From Alphaproteobacteria bacterium 33-17 (GTDB lineage Bacteria; Pseudomonadota; Alphaproteobacteria; Rickettsiales; 33-17), in NCBI GenBank assembly GCA_001897445.1, contig MKSX01000015.1, positions 1 through 64,000 on the forward strand: DNA of 64,000 bases, written 5' to 3'. A model generated the notes under the pieces. That model made no database searches. It worked only from the letters and a program-made list of their open reading frames with translations, and was not told where the DNA came from. Every line of letters begins with the position of its first letter. Position 1 is the first letter of the stretch. Positions 52,251 to 62,701 of the stretch are shown in pieces. Made by a program: the position numbers and the translations under genes.

Positions 52251-54683
52251 ATGTTAATGTTTAACATGTTCACAAAAAAATCTAAATATTCAAAATATGC
52301 AGATCGTGAAACATCTATGCAGGAATTTATACCTTATAAATGTCACTGGAATAGAAAGACATTGCTTACTAAAAAAGATGAAATGATCCAGGTGATAAAA
52401 ATTAATGGATTTTCTTTTGAAACAGCTGACGATGAAGATCTGGATATTAAAAAGAATGTTAGAAATATGCTTTTCAAAGGTTTGGCTACAGGTAACCTTG
52501 CATTATATTTTCATATTGTTAGAAGAAAGCAAAGTGTTTATACGGCTAAAGAAGAAGCTATAGATCCAAACATTAAGCTTGAAGAAGATTTTTCTACTTA
52601 TGTAGATAAAGAATGGAAAAAGAAGACCCAAAACCAACACGCTTTTACAAATGACTTATATATTACTGTTATAAGAAAAGCAGATACAAAAGGTGCTGCT
52701 ATTATTGAGCATTTATTCAAAAGTGTTCAGCAAAAAACCGATAAAAAAGCCTGGGAACGCAATATGCGTGAATTCTATGAGCAATTAGAAGAAGCAGTGA
52801 GCAGGGTGGTTACAAGTTTAAGTGAATATAGTCCAAAAGTTTTAAGTATTGTTGAAACACCAGAAGGTACGTATTCAGAAATTTTAGAGTTTATGTCTAA
52901 AATTATTAACTGGTCATGGACAGAAGATGAGAAAGTTCATGTTCCTACTTCAAGAATTGATAGGTACTTAGGAAAAGTTAGGCATTTCTTTGGTGCAAAG
53001 TCTATAGAGTTAAGAGGCCCTCATTCAAGTAAATATGCTGGAATGATAAGTATTAAGGAATATGGCCCTAAAACATCTGCAGGACTTTTAGATGGCTTTT
53101 TACAAATGCCATTTGAATTTGTAATAACTCAGTCATTTTATTTCATTAACAGGCAGGTTGCTATTGAAAGTATGCAAATGCAGCAAAATCGTATGGCAAA
53201 CTCTGGAGATAAAGCTGTATCACAAATCGCAGAAATTACAGATGCATTAGATATGGCAATGAGTGGAAACATAGGATTTGGTGAGCATCACTTATCTGTT
53301 ATGTGTATAGAAGACTCTATAAAGCTTCTTGATAATGCTATTGCTATGGCAGTTGTTGAGCTATCTAATACAGGTATGATGGCTGTACGTGAAAAAATGA
53401 ATATGGAGCCAGCATTTTGGGCGCAATTACCAGGTAACTATGATTTTGTAGCTAGAAAATCCCAGATAAATACATTAAACTTATCAGGGTTTAATTCAAT
53501 GCATAATTATCCTGTTGGCAAAAAATACGGTAATCATTGGGGTGAATATGTTACAGTGCTAGACACCACATCAGGAACCCCTTACTATTTTAATTTCCAT
53601 TTAAGAGATGTAGGGCATACTTTAATAATAGGACCTACAGGGGCTGGTAAAACTGTTCTTATGAACTTTTTATGCGCTCAGGCACAAAAGTATAAATGCC
53701 GCATGTTCTTTTTTGATAAAGATAGAGGTGCTGAGATTTTTATCAGAGCTTTGGGCGGCGTATATAATATGATTAATAGCGGTACAAAATGTAACTTTAA
53801 TCCATGTCAGCTACCAGATAGCCCTGCAAACAGGAACTTTTTAATTGAACTTATAAAATTACTGGTGACAACTAATAATGAACAACTTTCTGCTGAGGAT
53901 ATAGCTTTGATCAGCGATGCTGTTAATGGCAATTATAAATTAAAGCCTGAAGATCGCAGACTTTCAAATATAGCGCCATTCCTAGGGATAGCTTCGCCTG
54001 GGAGCATAGCCTCAAGGCTTACAATGTGGTATGGCTCAGGAAATAGAGCGCAGGTATTTGATAATGATACGGATAGCCTGAATTTTGATAATTCAAAAAT
54101 ATTTGGCTTTGAAATGGGAGAGCTTTTGAAAGATTCTTTATGCTTATCTCCAATACTCACATATTTATTTCATAGAATTAATATATCACTCGACGGTACG
54201 CCAACAATGATTGTGCTTGATGAAGCATGGGCATTAATTGATAATCCTGTATTTGCCCCTAAAATTAAAGACTGGCTAAAGGTACTCAGAAAACTAAATA
54301 CGTTTGTTATATTTGCTACTCAAAGTGTTGAGGATGCTAGTAAAAGCCAAATTAGCGATACACTTATACAGCAAACAGCGACTCAAATATTCCTTCCAAA
54401 TTTAAAAGCAACTGAAGTTTACAGAACTTCATTTATGCTGTCCGCAAGGGAATTTACACTCATTAAAACAACAGATCCAAGTAGCCGTTATTTCCTAGTT
54501 AAACAAGGAAATGATGCGGTGGTAGCAAGGATAAATTTAGCAGGTATGACAAATATTATAAATGTTTTGTCGGGAAGATCGGATACAGTATTATTACTTG
54601 ATGAAATAAGAAATGAAGTCGGAAATGATCCGAAAAAATGGTTACCAATATTTTATGAAAGAGTAGGCAAGAAAGCAGGGTAA
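52251..54683 (+). CDS. virB4: T4SS ATPase VirB4
   Basis: The conserved ATPase that drives T4SS assembly and substrate transfer at the inner membrane. The 810-aa length is normal. The N-terminal VirB4/CagE domain (FIPYKCHWNRKTLLTKKDEMIQVIKINGFSFET) is followed by the RecA-like domain with Walker A G461-PTGAGKT-468, Walker B MIVLDEAWALID (D657, E658) and FVIFATQSVEDA. It starts at ATG 52251. The gap to the first virB6 is 2 bp. Confidence 0.98.
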   Translation: MLMFNMFTKKSKYSKYADRETSMQEFIPYKCHWNRKTLLTKKDEMIQVIKINGFSFETADDEDLDIKKNVRNMLFKGLATGNLALYFHIVRRKQSVYTAKEEAIDPNIKLEEDFSTYVDKEWKKKTQNQHAFTNDLYITVIRKADTKGAAIIEHLFKSVQQKTDKKAWERNMREFYEQLEEAVSRVVTSLSEYSPKVLSIVETPEGTYSEILEFMSKIINWSWTEDEKVHVPTSRIDRYLGKVRHFFGAKSIELRGPHSSKYAGMISIKEYGPKTSAGLLDGFLQMPFEFVITQSFYFINRQVAIESMQMQQNRMANSGDKAVSQIAEITDALDMAMSGNIGFGEHHLSVMCIEDSIKLLDNAIAMAVVELSNTGMMAVREKMNMEPAFWAQLPGNYDFVARKSQINTLNLSGFNSMHNYPVGKKYGNHWGEYVTVLDTTSGTPYYFNFHLRDVGHTLIIGPTGAGKTVLMNFLCAQAQKYKCRMFFFDKDRGAEIFIRALGGVYNMINSGTKCNFNPCQLPDSPANRNFLIELIKLLVTTNNEQLSAEDIALISDAVNGNYKLKPEDRRLSNIAPFLGIASPGSIASRLTMWYGSGNRAQVFDNDTDSLNFDNSKIFGFEMGELLKDSLCLSPILTYLFHRINISLDGTPTMIVLDEAWALIDNPVFAPKIKDWLKVLRKLNTFVIFATQSVEDASKSQISDTLIQQTATQIFLPNLKATEVYRTSFMLSAREFTLIKTTDPSSRYFLVKQGNDAVVARINLAGMTNIINVLSGRSDTVLLLDEIRNEVGNDPKKWLPIFYERVGKKAG

Positions 54684-54685
54684 AT

Positions 54686-56596
54686 ATGTTTAAATTTATT
54701 ACAACAATATTTTTGATTTTATCAATTAGTTTCTCAGCCTTTGCTGAAGATGATGGCAGACTGGATGGAGTATTCGATATTCCAAACGAAAGAAAGGATG
54801 ACTCGTGTATTCAAATGTATTCTTTTGACAGGCTAATCAATATATTAGCAACTCTTGGTATATATTACTGGTTTTCTAATGATTTTAGAATGATACATCC
54901 AGAGGGTGAGACTGAAACATCGTGTACTAATCCAGTAAAAAACGGTGATGATATTTCAGAAGAAGATCGTGAGGGTATTAAATATGTCTATATTCCTTCA
55001 TTTTTTGGTCTGTTTGATGTTGGTCCAGTTTATAAGCCGAATGGTAAGGGTTTAAAAGATGGTGAAACAATAAGCCACGGTCTCATCTCTTTAAGAGGTA
55101 AAAATGTTGGTGATATGCTTTGTGTTCAATGGGCCATGACACTTGGGTACAGAACAGTTGGTTGTAAATATAGACAGATGCCAAAATATGAAGGTTCAGG
55201 GGGTGGAAAATGTTATGTGAGTACCCAGCTATGTTCTAATCGTGTTCTTGAAGATTCTAAGTCATTTTTACCAGTAACAGCACCACTTGTCGAGTGCGTG
55301 CATCAGGCAGTCAAAACTTTTTTCCTTGGTGATGGAACGGAAAATTGTAAAACAGCTTTAGCGGCATTTCAGGAAAATTTAAGAAATATTGTGATGATGC
55401 TTCTTACATTATATATAATATTTTTTGGTATAAAATTAACACTGGTTAGAGAGGTTAGCAAAGGAGAGGCGTTTTTATTCCTGATGAAAATGCTACTTGT
55501 AATATATTTCTCTGTTGGATTTAGAACAAGTGGTGGATATAGTCATGGTGTAGAAGAAATCTTTAATTTCTTTATAGGCGCTGCTATACAATTATCGCAA
55601 ATAGCCGTGACCGCTGGAAATGAGGGCGGTTTGTGTATGTATCCAATGGAAAGCTATTCCAATAAAATGATTATGGCGTGGGATTACTTAGATTGTAGAA
55701 TGGGATATTATCTCGGTATTAATTCGGTAGCAAGAACAGGCGCTAATATATTAGGATCAATTGCAACTTTATTAGGTTTAATGTTCAACCCGTTATTCTT
55801 ATTAATCGCATTAATTACATTGCTATTTGCATGTTTCTTTATAGGAATAATAATTCACGTTGTACATTCGTTTATGATATCTCTTATTGTGATAACTATA
55901 ATAACATTCTTAGCACCTATATTTGTACCTATGGCGCTATTTAATCAAACCAAACAAATGTATGAGGGCTGGCTGAAAACTTTAATAGGAAACACGGTTC
56001 AGCCGATTATTTTAATGTCATTTCTAGCATTCATGTTTGCAATTATGGATGATATTATTTTTCCAACTCCAGGTTGTAAGTGGCAGCAGGCAAATGATCA
56101 AAGCACAACGATGACAAACTTTATGAATACTATGTTTGGCAGCAGTATGGGCAATAGAACCTGGACAATGTGGGAACTGAAAATCAATGATGAGGCTACC
56201 TCACAAGAGCAAGCAGATTGTAAAACAAGTTTTGGGTTTTTAATGCAATGTATTGGATCTAGTGGTACCGAGGGCTGTCCTAAAGATGATGAATTTTGGC
56301 AAGCATGTGCTAATGCAATGGATAGTGTCTTGCAGTCATTGCTATTTATGTTCCTATTCTTCTTCTTTATAGGAATGGTAGAGTCAATCGCTGCCGATAT
56401 TTCTGGTGTACAATCTATGGGTGGAGCCGTAAGTCCGATGGCATTATTTAATAAAGCTATGGAATATACGCAACAAGCCGCAGGTAAAGGTGCTGCCAAG
56501 GTATCTAAAGCTATACAGAGTAAAACTAGCAGAGGCGGTGGTAAAGGAGGTGGTGCTGGAGGAGCTGGCGGCGCTGGTGGTGGTGGCACACCATAA
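54686..56596 (+). CDS. virB6: T4SS VirB6-family membrane protein (copy 1)
   Basis: A polytopic inner-membrane channel component, 636 aa. A Sec signal peptide (KFITTIFLILSISFSAFA) is followed by a Cys-containing periplasmic domain (to about 230), then the TrbL/VirB6 helices: VMMLLTLYIIFFGIKLTL, FLMKMLLVIYFSVGF, MFNPLFLLIALITLLFACFFIGI, IVITIITFLAPIFVPMALF and a last one at LLFMFLFFFFIGMV. The C-terminus is Lys/Gly-rich (GGGKGGGAGGAGGAGGGG). Much larger than the 300-aa Agrobacterium VirB6, as expected for Rickettsiales. Confidence 0.93.
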   Translation: MFKFITTIFLILSISFSAFAEDDGRLDGVFDIPNERKDDSCIQMYSFDRLINILATLGIYYWFSNDFRMIHPEGETETSCTNPVKNGDDISEEDREGIKYVYIPSFFGLFDVGPVYKPNGKGLKDGETISHGLISLRGKNVGDMLCVQWAMTLGYRTVGCKYRQMPKYEGSGGGKCYVSTQLCSNRVLEDSKSFLPVTAPLVECVHQAVKTFFLGDGTENCKTALAAFQENLRNIVMMLLTLYIIFFGIKLTLVREVSKGEAFLFLMKMLLVIYFSVGFRTSGGYSHGVEEIFNFFIGAAIQLSQIAVTAGNEGGLCMYPMESYSNKMIMAWDYLDCRMGYYLGINSVARTGANILGSIATLLGLMFNPLFLLIALITLLFACFFIGIIIHVVHSFMISLIVITIITFLAPIFVPMALFNQTKQMYEGWLKTLIGNTVQPIILMSFLAFMFAIMDDIIFPTPGCKWQQANDQSTTMTNFMNTMFGSSMGNRTWTMWELKINDEATSQEQADCKTSFGFLMQCIGSSGTEGCPKDDEFWQACANAMDSVLQSLLFMFLFFFFIGMVESIAADISGVQSMGGAVSPMALFNKAMEYTQQAAGKGAAKVSKAIQSKTSRGGGKGGGAGGAGGAGGGGTP

Positions 56597-56622
56597 AAGT
56601 TGGTTATTAGATTTAGGAAGGA

Positions 56623-59600
56623 ATGCAATATATAGAGAAAGTTATGCTAAAAGTAATAGATAATATATTTAGGAAAAATATGATAGCAATGATAGCAGTA
56701 TTGCTGCTATCGGGGTGCTATCCACCGATTCCTTTTATGGAGACATGGTGCATTCCGCCTATTACTGATGAAGATTTTGATGATGGTGGGAAAGTTAAGA
56801 CAAGTACACAGGTTGGTCATACTATACAGGCTAACGGTGTTTATAATTATGGAACCACAACTGTTTATGATGATCAGGGCAGACCTTACGAAATAAGCAT
56901 TCCTCAAGTCAGTGATCCAATTTTTTATACAACCCCCGGTGTAGAGGCCGCTGCCAAAACTAATATAACAATAAAAAATATTATCGGTCAGTATTATAAA
57001 GGACCAAGTCATTTTATTGCCCCTAAAAACGGTAATTATCAAAAAGCTGTTGCTACAGGAGAATTCGATACTTCTTCGGGTAAATATATTGGTAAAAAAT
57101 TTAGAATCAAAAATGGTCAAGCTTTTGATGTTGTAGATGACAAGGGTCAATGTGTCTATGTTCATGGTCTTAAAACAGATCCAGAGGCATCTGATAAAAT
57201 ATTAATTACGATTTCTCCTGCAGATAAAACATACTATGATGATGCTAGTAAAATTAATAGTATGACCACAAAACTTAATATATCCAAAAAATGGGTAGAA
57301 AGAGATAAACTAGATGAAGATGCTAAAAACCACGGTTTAGAAGGTCAGGAAGATAAATGGTATAAGCAAAAGCTTGCTAGCAAAATATATTTTAGAGTGG
57401 GAGCTGTACAGCATAAAATTGTAGGATACGGTAACGTTCCCAATCCTATTGGCGAAGAAGATGAAAAAAATAATGAAGCCGATATGAATATGGAATATAG
57501 CCAGACTAGAGAGAAAACGGCATTCGTGGATGGATGTTTAGGACTTGAAGTTGCAGCTGATAAAGAAAATGATGGTGAAGTAGATGTTAACATATTTGTC
57601 CAGGTTTATAAGTCAAAAGTAGGGTCTGGAATAGTTGAGCTACCATTATCTATGATGGTTGTGAAGTGTTCCACACCAGAGGGATGTAATCCAAATTATG
57701 ACTTAAGTCAGGCTGCATTTGTAAAAGACTTCGGTAGGGTAGTTGAAAATGTACCGTATGATGTAGAGCAGGGTGGCAAAATGTGGTTTAAGATAGATGT
57801 ACCTGCAAGTGAAATGAAAGAATATAATGGCTATCTAAACATCAATTTTGAAACAGAAAAATGGCAAGGTGCGCAGGTAATTTATTTGCCGATTATTAAG
57901 GTAATTAAAGAAAAATCATCAAATGCCATGACTAAAATATATCGAGATTTAATGGTCAATACTCATTTAGTGAAAATAGTACAACTATCCCTAATGATAT
58001 GGCTGAGTTTAAAGCTTATCAAATTTGTTATGGGTACTGATAAACTGGGTGCTAATGAAATGGTTACAGCGATAGTGAAATTTAGTATCGCCATGATGTT
58101 TGTTTCTGAATCGGGTTATCAATTTTTAAACGTAACAGTTTTTAATGCGCTTATAGGATTGCCTGAAGCAATCATATCAAAAATGGATATGAGTAATTTA
58201 GGATATAGTTTTATCACCAGGGTTCAAAATGAAGACGTTATGAATCCTTTCACATTTATGGATAATATTTTGGCATTAATATTTAATATCAACGTTATAA
58301 TCAGATTCATATTCTTAGGTTTAAGTCCAGGCGGTATATTAGTTGTAGCTGTTGTTTTGATGACAGTGTTTATGATACTAAGAGGTTTTGTTAAAGCTTT
58401 CTTTATATATGTCTTTGCAATAATGATGATTAGGTTCTTATTAGGTATATCTCCATTTTTTGCACCGCTTATTGTTTGGGAAAATCAAACAGTGAAAAGC
58501 GTAGCAGAAAGATACTGGAGTGTAATCTTTAGATTTGCTATGGAGCCAGTGATTTTAGTTATAGGGTTAATGGTTATAGCTTCTATAATTATAATCATGC
58601 TTAAAGCCTATGTATTTAATTTGCAGCTCTGCTTTAAATGTATGGTTCCGATTAGGCTTGATCTTGGTCCATTTAATTACATACCGCTAATTTCAGAAAT
58701 TACACATGCATTATGCTTGTGGGGCTTTATGCCGTGGGGTGTTGATAATCTTGGTAGCATCCATGATACCGGTTTCTCATTTAATCCATTTAGCGGTAGT
58801 CTAGGTATGCAGATCATGATGGTAAGGATGCTTTTCCCTGCTATTGGATTATTAATTTTAGCTAAGGTTTATGAAGGTTATATAGACTTCTCAAGTACCC
58901 TTGGAAATATGCTTGGATTCCAGTACCTGTCTGGTGGTATGGGGCAAATGGGTTCTAAAACTAATACAGGATCTGGTGCTTTTGGTGCTGCAGGAGCAAT
59001 ATTAGGTGGCGTTTCAATGGCTAAAGGACTTATCGGAAAAGGCGTCGGTATGGCTGGTAAAGCAGTAAGAGATAAAATTGAAGACCGCATGGATAAAAAT
59101 AAAGAAGAGAAAAGAATTAGCAAGGAACATGCAGCAAAAATTGCTGATATTAAAAATGATATGAGCGTAATGAACGCAGATTTGCAAAATGTTGATAATA
59201 GAATTAATCAAATTGCAAATAATGCGAAACATACCAATCCTGCAGGTGTAGGAGCAACTAACCCGATGAAAGATGGGGTTATTAGCGTCCTTAATAAAGA
59301 TGCTCGTGGGGAGATTACCAACCTATCAGATAATATTGCAGGTGTAAATAACAGTAACAACCTTACATCTAATGAACTTAGAGCGCTCGCAGGAGAGCAT
59401 TTAGAAAGACTTGAACTTGCGAGTAATAAAAATTTACTCCATATGAAAGAGCAAATGGAGGATTTAAATAATCTTATAGCTCTAAACGCAGGTGGTAGTG
59501 CAGCTAAAACTGCGTTGCTGCATGATAAAACAGAAGAAGTTAAAGATAATATTGATACATTATTGAATCAGCAGCTTATGGTAAATGAACAGTCAAGAGA

Positions 59601-60264
59601 ACTGAATACAAAAATGCTTGAACACGACAGAGCAGAAATTGAAAGACTTAAATTTGAGAAAGTTGTGTCACCTGATAAAGCAGATTTTTGTGATCAGCAA
59701 CTTGAACGTCTTAATGATTCTATAAATATGTACAATCATTATAATGCGCAGTTAGAGCATATTAATAATACTCTGGCTGATTTCCAAAACAATGTGAATG
59801 GATCGTTTACAGATATTATTAATTCAGCTTCAAATATTAGTAAGGCCGATGCTGAAGATAAATTAACAGGTATTAATAATGCTCTTAATGATATTTATAA
59901 TATGCAAAATGATGGTAGAAGCACAATACATGATAAGGTCAATAGCTTCTTCGATGCATATGAGCAAGAAACTCATACAAAAGAAGACTCTATGTCAGAA
60001 ATTGAGAAAGATTTATGGGGTATATTTAATACTGGCGCAGGTATTGACGTATTTGACGAAGCGGCGTTTGACAATTCATTTGATACAAAATTTAAAGAGC
60101 TTGCTAGGTTACATAATTTACCTGAAGCTGATAGAGATATTCAGGAAGCAGGTTATAGACAAAAAGCTAAATTTGCATGGAAATTACATTTAAGAGATAG
60201 CGGTGTTGCAAACGTTTTATTTGATGTTAATGAAACCAGATGGCTTAATGATATGGGTATATAA
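56623..60264 (+). CDS. virB6: T4SS VirB6-family membrane protein (copy 2)
   Basis: A 1213-aa VirB6 homologue. An N-terminal lipoprotein signal with lipobox LLSGC (Cys about 32) leads to a periplasmic region of about 400 residues that ends with GGKMWFKIDV... NGYLNINFE, similar to its neighbours. The TrbL/VirB6 core with about seven helices lies in residues 445-760. A long hydrophilic, helical, coiled-coil-like tail follows (about 800-1213, rich in Asn, Asp, Lys and Glu), presumably in the cytoplasm. ATG 56623 is used; ATG 56644, with GAGAAAG upstream, may be the real start. It would form part of the same membrane channel. Confidence 0.9.
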   Translation: MQYIEKVMLKVIDNIFRKNMIAMIAVLLLSGCYPPIPFMETWCIPPITDEDFDDGGKVKTSTQVGHTIQANGVYNYGTTTVYDDQGRPYEISIPQVSDPIFYTTPGVEAAAKTNITIKNIIGQYYKGPSHFIAPKNGNYQKAVATGEFDTSSGKYIGKKFRIKNGQAFDVVDDKGQCVYVHGLKTDPEASDKILITISPADKTYYDDASKINSMTTKLNISKKWVERDKLDEDAKNHGLEGQEDKWYKQKLASKIYFRVGAVQHKIVGYGNVPNPIGEEDEKNNEADMNMEYSQTREKTAFVDGCLGLEVAADKENDGEVDVNIFVQVYKSKVGSGIVELPLSMMVVKCSTPEGCNPNYDLSQAAFVKDFGRVVENVPYDVEQGGKMWFKIDVPASEMKEYNGYLNINFETEKWQGAQVIYLPIIKVIKEKSSNAMTKIYRDLMVNTHLVKIVQLSLMIWLSLKLIKFVMGTDKLGANEMVTAIVKFSIAMMFVSESGYQFLNVTVFNALIGLPEAIISKMDMSNLGYSFITRVQNEDVMNPFTFMDNILALIFNINVIIRFIFLGLSPGGILVVAVVLMTVFMILRGFVKAFFIYVFAIMMIRFLLGISPFFAPLIVWENQTVKSVAERYWSVIFRFAMEPVILVIGLMVIASIIIIMLKAYVFNLQLCFKCMVPIRLDLGPFNYIPLISEITHALCLWGFMPWGVDNLGSIHDTGFSFNPFSGSLGMQIMMVRMLFPAIGLLILAKVYEGYIDFSSTLGNMLGFQYLSGGMGQMGSKTNTGSGAFGAAGAILGGVSMAKGLIGKGVGMAGKAVRDKIEDRMDKNKEEKRISKEHAAKIADIKNDMSVMNADLQNVDNRINQIANNAKHTNPAGVGATNPMKDGVISVLNKDARGEITNLSDNIAGVNNSNNLTSNELRALAGEHLERLELASNKNLLHMKEQMEDLNNLIALNAGGSAAKTALLHDKTEEVKDNIDTLLNQQLMVNEQSRELNTKMLEHDRAEIERLKFEKVVSPDKADFCDQQLERLNDSINMYNHYNAQLEHINNTLADFQNNVNGSFTDIINSASNISKADAEDKLTGINNALNDIYNMQNDGRSTIHDKVNSFFDAYEQETHTKEDSMSEIEKDLWGIFNTGAGIDVFDEAAFDNSFDTKFKELARLHNLPEADRDIQEAGYRQKAKFAWKLHLRDSGVANVLFDVNETRWLNDMGI

Positions 60265-60265
60265 G

Positions 60266-62701
60266 ATGTTAAGAATGATAGAGAATATTAAAAAATTATT
60301 TTTGCAATCTACCCAGAAGATAATTATTGTTGCTGCGTCCTTACTTGTTTTTTCATGTGATAGTAACGAGTGTTTTTATAGACCTGGGACAGCTCCATAT
60401 AAAGAGTCATATCAAATAGTCAGGGCAGATGGTATCAGAGTTCCAATGGGTAGTCATGGAAATTATGGTAGAATTGGTTATGAAGATGTTGAGTATAATA
60501 TTTTAACAGGTCTTCCCGAAGATAAATACACCAGGGGGCAATGGCAGGATGTATCGCCCATAGCTAAGGATAAGAATATAAAAATTTCTGTAACTGGTGA
60601 CGTTTACCTTGAAAAAATTGAACAATTTGTAGAAGTATCATTTCAGGGAACGTCTGCAACTGAGGTTGATATAAATGGTAAGGATCTTATAGTAGCGAAA
60701 GATGATCTAATTATTATAACAAAAGATCATTCTGGAACTATGAATTTTAAATCTGTGGCAGGATTTGATTCAAATTATAAGAATAGGGTTATAAATTCTG
60801 ATAGTTCTATTAATCTACCTTCGGACAATACCTCAGCTGGTAGTTTTATTAAAAATCTTGTAAATACCAGAGGTAACGATACCGATCAAAAAATTATCAG
60901 CATGTACGGATTTTGTAGAGAAAAATATTTAGATCAAACATCTGCTACAATACAAAGCTATTTTGCAAAGCCCAGAGTATATCCACAGCAAACATCGGAA
61001 ACTTTGCTAAACTGTTTCCATTATGATGGAAGGGGTGTTCAGATATCAATGAACAATAATACTGTACTTAAAGATAGTAAGCTGCCATTTAGTTCGACTG
61101 GTGCATTTGTGCCGTCTGATATGTTGTCTGATCCAGAAAAAATTAATAATGCAGAAAAGACGTTTTACCCATTTGACTATTCTATTGATAAAGATCCCAT
61201 GATTTTTGAAGTAATTAAAATTAAAAATAATCAGGAAGGCAAATTAAGAATTGTACTGGACAAAAGCTTTTTTGCTGGTGCTGCTGAAGATGGATATATA
61301 GGGGGGTATAGATTTAAAATTACCCGATATACCTCTATCAACAAGAACGGGCAAAGAATGCATTTAGCTCTGGCAGATCCTGGTTTGGATATTAGTAACT
61401 GGACTCTTGATGAAGTAAGTAATAATAGCTCGGTAATACTTCGTCCTCCAATTGTAAATTCTGATAGTTTTATTGCTCCCAAAAACGGTAAATTATGGGC
61501 AAGAATTTTTGACAATAATTACAATGATAATTTAGATCAGTACTATCTGACGTTACAACAAGAGTCAGGTATAAATACCTGGAAAGGCGTATTTAATAAT
61601 TTTGTAACCCCGCTGAAAAGAAAGTTATATAAGACTGTTGAATCTACTTATGCCAGAACGGTTACTAATAAAAGCTTCCAAACAATTGTAAAGCTCATGA
61701 TGATTCTCTCGCTGATACTATACATACTTTCCTTCTTATTGGGGTTTGTAAGAGAGTCTCAGGAAGAGTTTATGAAAAAGCTTTTAAAACTTGGGATAGT
61801 ATCAATATTAATAAGCGATTCTTCATGGAATTTCTTTAATAATCATTTATTTATGCTTTTTGAACACGGTACTGATCAATTGCTAAGTATAAGCGGTGCT
61901 TTGGGTAAGACTGCAGGTCCATTCGACTGGATGGATAATATGATGTATCTGTTTCTTAATGATTATCTAGGAATAAGACTTGCGTCATTGCTTGTTGTGG
62001 GACCGTTTGGTATAGTAATGATTATAGTGATGCTATACGGCGTATTGTGCTTACTTATGATTACAGTTAGAGTATTCTTGATATATTGTTTGATGATGAT
62101 ATGTACAGCTTTCCTGATATCGCTTTCACCAATATTTATAGCATGCTTATTGTTTAAAAGAACCACTACTTTATTTAATCAATGGTGGCAGCTTACAGGT
62201 TATTTTGCTTTTGCACCATTTCTTATCATCATTGGTGCAGTAGTAATAGTTTATATTATTGACAGTTTTGCCGACAGAATTTTGGGTAATCAAATCTGCT
62301 GGAATGATACAATGTACATTTATATTTATATATTTGGATTCATTAAAATTAAAATTGCCACATTAAGATGGCTTGTACCAGATCCTATGAAGTATGGATT
62401 TAGTCCTGTTGAATTTGCAATAGGTGGTTCGGCTGATACGAGTTCTGCTTTAAGTGCGGTTGTAATGATGCTGAAACTAGTAGCCGATATGATAGTGTTC
62501 CTGATGCTTGTTAAATTGATTGAGCATTACGTAAGAAACGCTGAAAAATTAGTAGCTATGATGATGGGTATTCACCAAAGTGCAGCTGGTGCTTCGGCTG
62601 TTATGGACAGAATTATAGGGGTGGGTAAATCTATTGCAGCAGCGGTAATGACTGGTGGTAAAAGTGCTTTAATGCAAACTTTCTCGAGTAAGAAGAAATG
62701 A
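60266..62701 (+). CDS. virB6: T4SS VirB6-family membrane protein (copy 3)
   Basis: An 811-aa VirB6 homologue. I start at ATG 60266, just after the preceding stop; the frame extends upstream into copy 2, but only this start gives a lipoprotein signal (IIIVAASLLVFSC). The periplasmic half has GQWQDVS and FIAPKNGKLWARIFDNNYNDN. The helices begin near residue 490 (LMMILSLILYILSFLLGFV), with GPFGIVMIIVMLYGVLCLLMI and LSPIFIACLLF further on. The end is basic (SSKKK). It overlaps copy 4 by 4 bp (ATGA). Confidence 0.92.
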   Translation: MLRMIENIKKLFLQSTQKIIIVAASLLVFSCDSNECFYRPGTAPYKESYQIVRADGIRVPMGSHGNYGRIGYEDVEYNILTGLPEDKYTRGQWQDVSPIAKDKNIKISVTGDVYLEKIEQFVEVSFQGTSATEVDINGKDLIVAKDDLIIITKDHSGTMNFKSVAGFDSNYKNRVINSDSSINLPSDNTSAGSFIKNLVNTRGNDTDQKIISMYGFCREKYLDQTSATIQSYFAKPRVYPQQTSETLLNCFHYDGRGVQISMNNNTVLKDSKLPFSSTGAFVPSDMLSDPEKINNAEKTFYPFDYSIDKDPMIFEVIKIKNNQEGKLRIVLDKSFFAGAAEDGYIGGYRFKITRYTSINKNGQRMHLALADPGLDISNWTLDEVSNNSSVILRPPIVNSDSFIAPKNGKLWARIFDNNYNDNLDQYYLTLQQESGINTWKGVFNNFVTPLKRKLYKTVESTYARTVTNKSFQTIVKLMMILSLILYILSFLLGFVRESQEEFMKKLLKLGIVSILISDSSWNFFNNHLFMLFEHGTDQLLSISGALGKTAGPFDWMDNMMYLFLNDYLGIRLASLLVVGPFGIVMIIVMLYGVLCLLMITVRVFLIYCLMMICTAFLISLSPIFIACLLFKRTTTLFNQWWQLTGYFAFAPFLIIIGAVVIVYIIDSFADRILGNQICWNDTMYIYIYIFGFIKIKIATLRWLVPDPMKYGFSPVEFAIGGSADTSSALSAVVMMLKLVADMIVFLMLVKLIEHYVRNAEKLVAMMMGIHQSAAGASAVMDRIIGVGKSIAAAVMTGGKSALMQTFSSKKK

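Noticed and set aside
56098-56628. 176-codon minus-strand ORF with a proline-rich stretch
   Set aside because: It is the antisense of the glycine-rich virB6 tail; no independent support.
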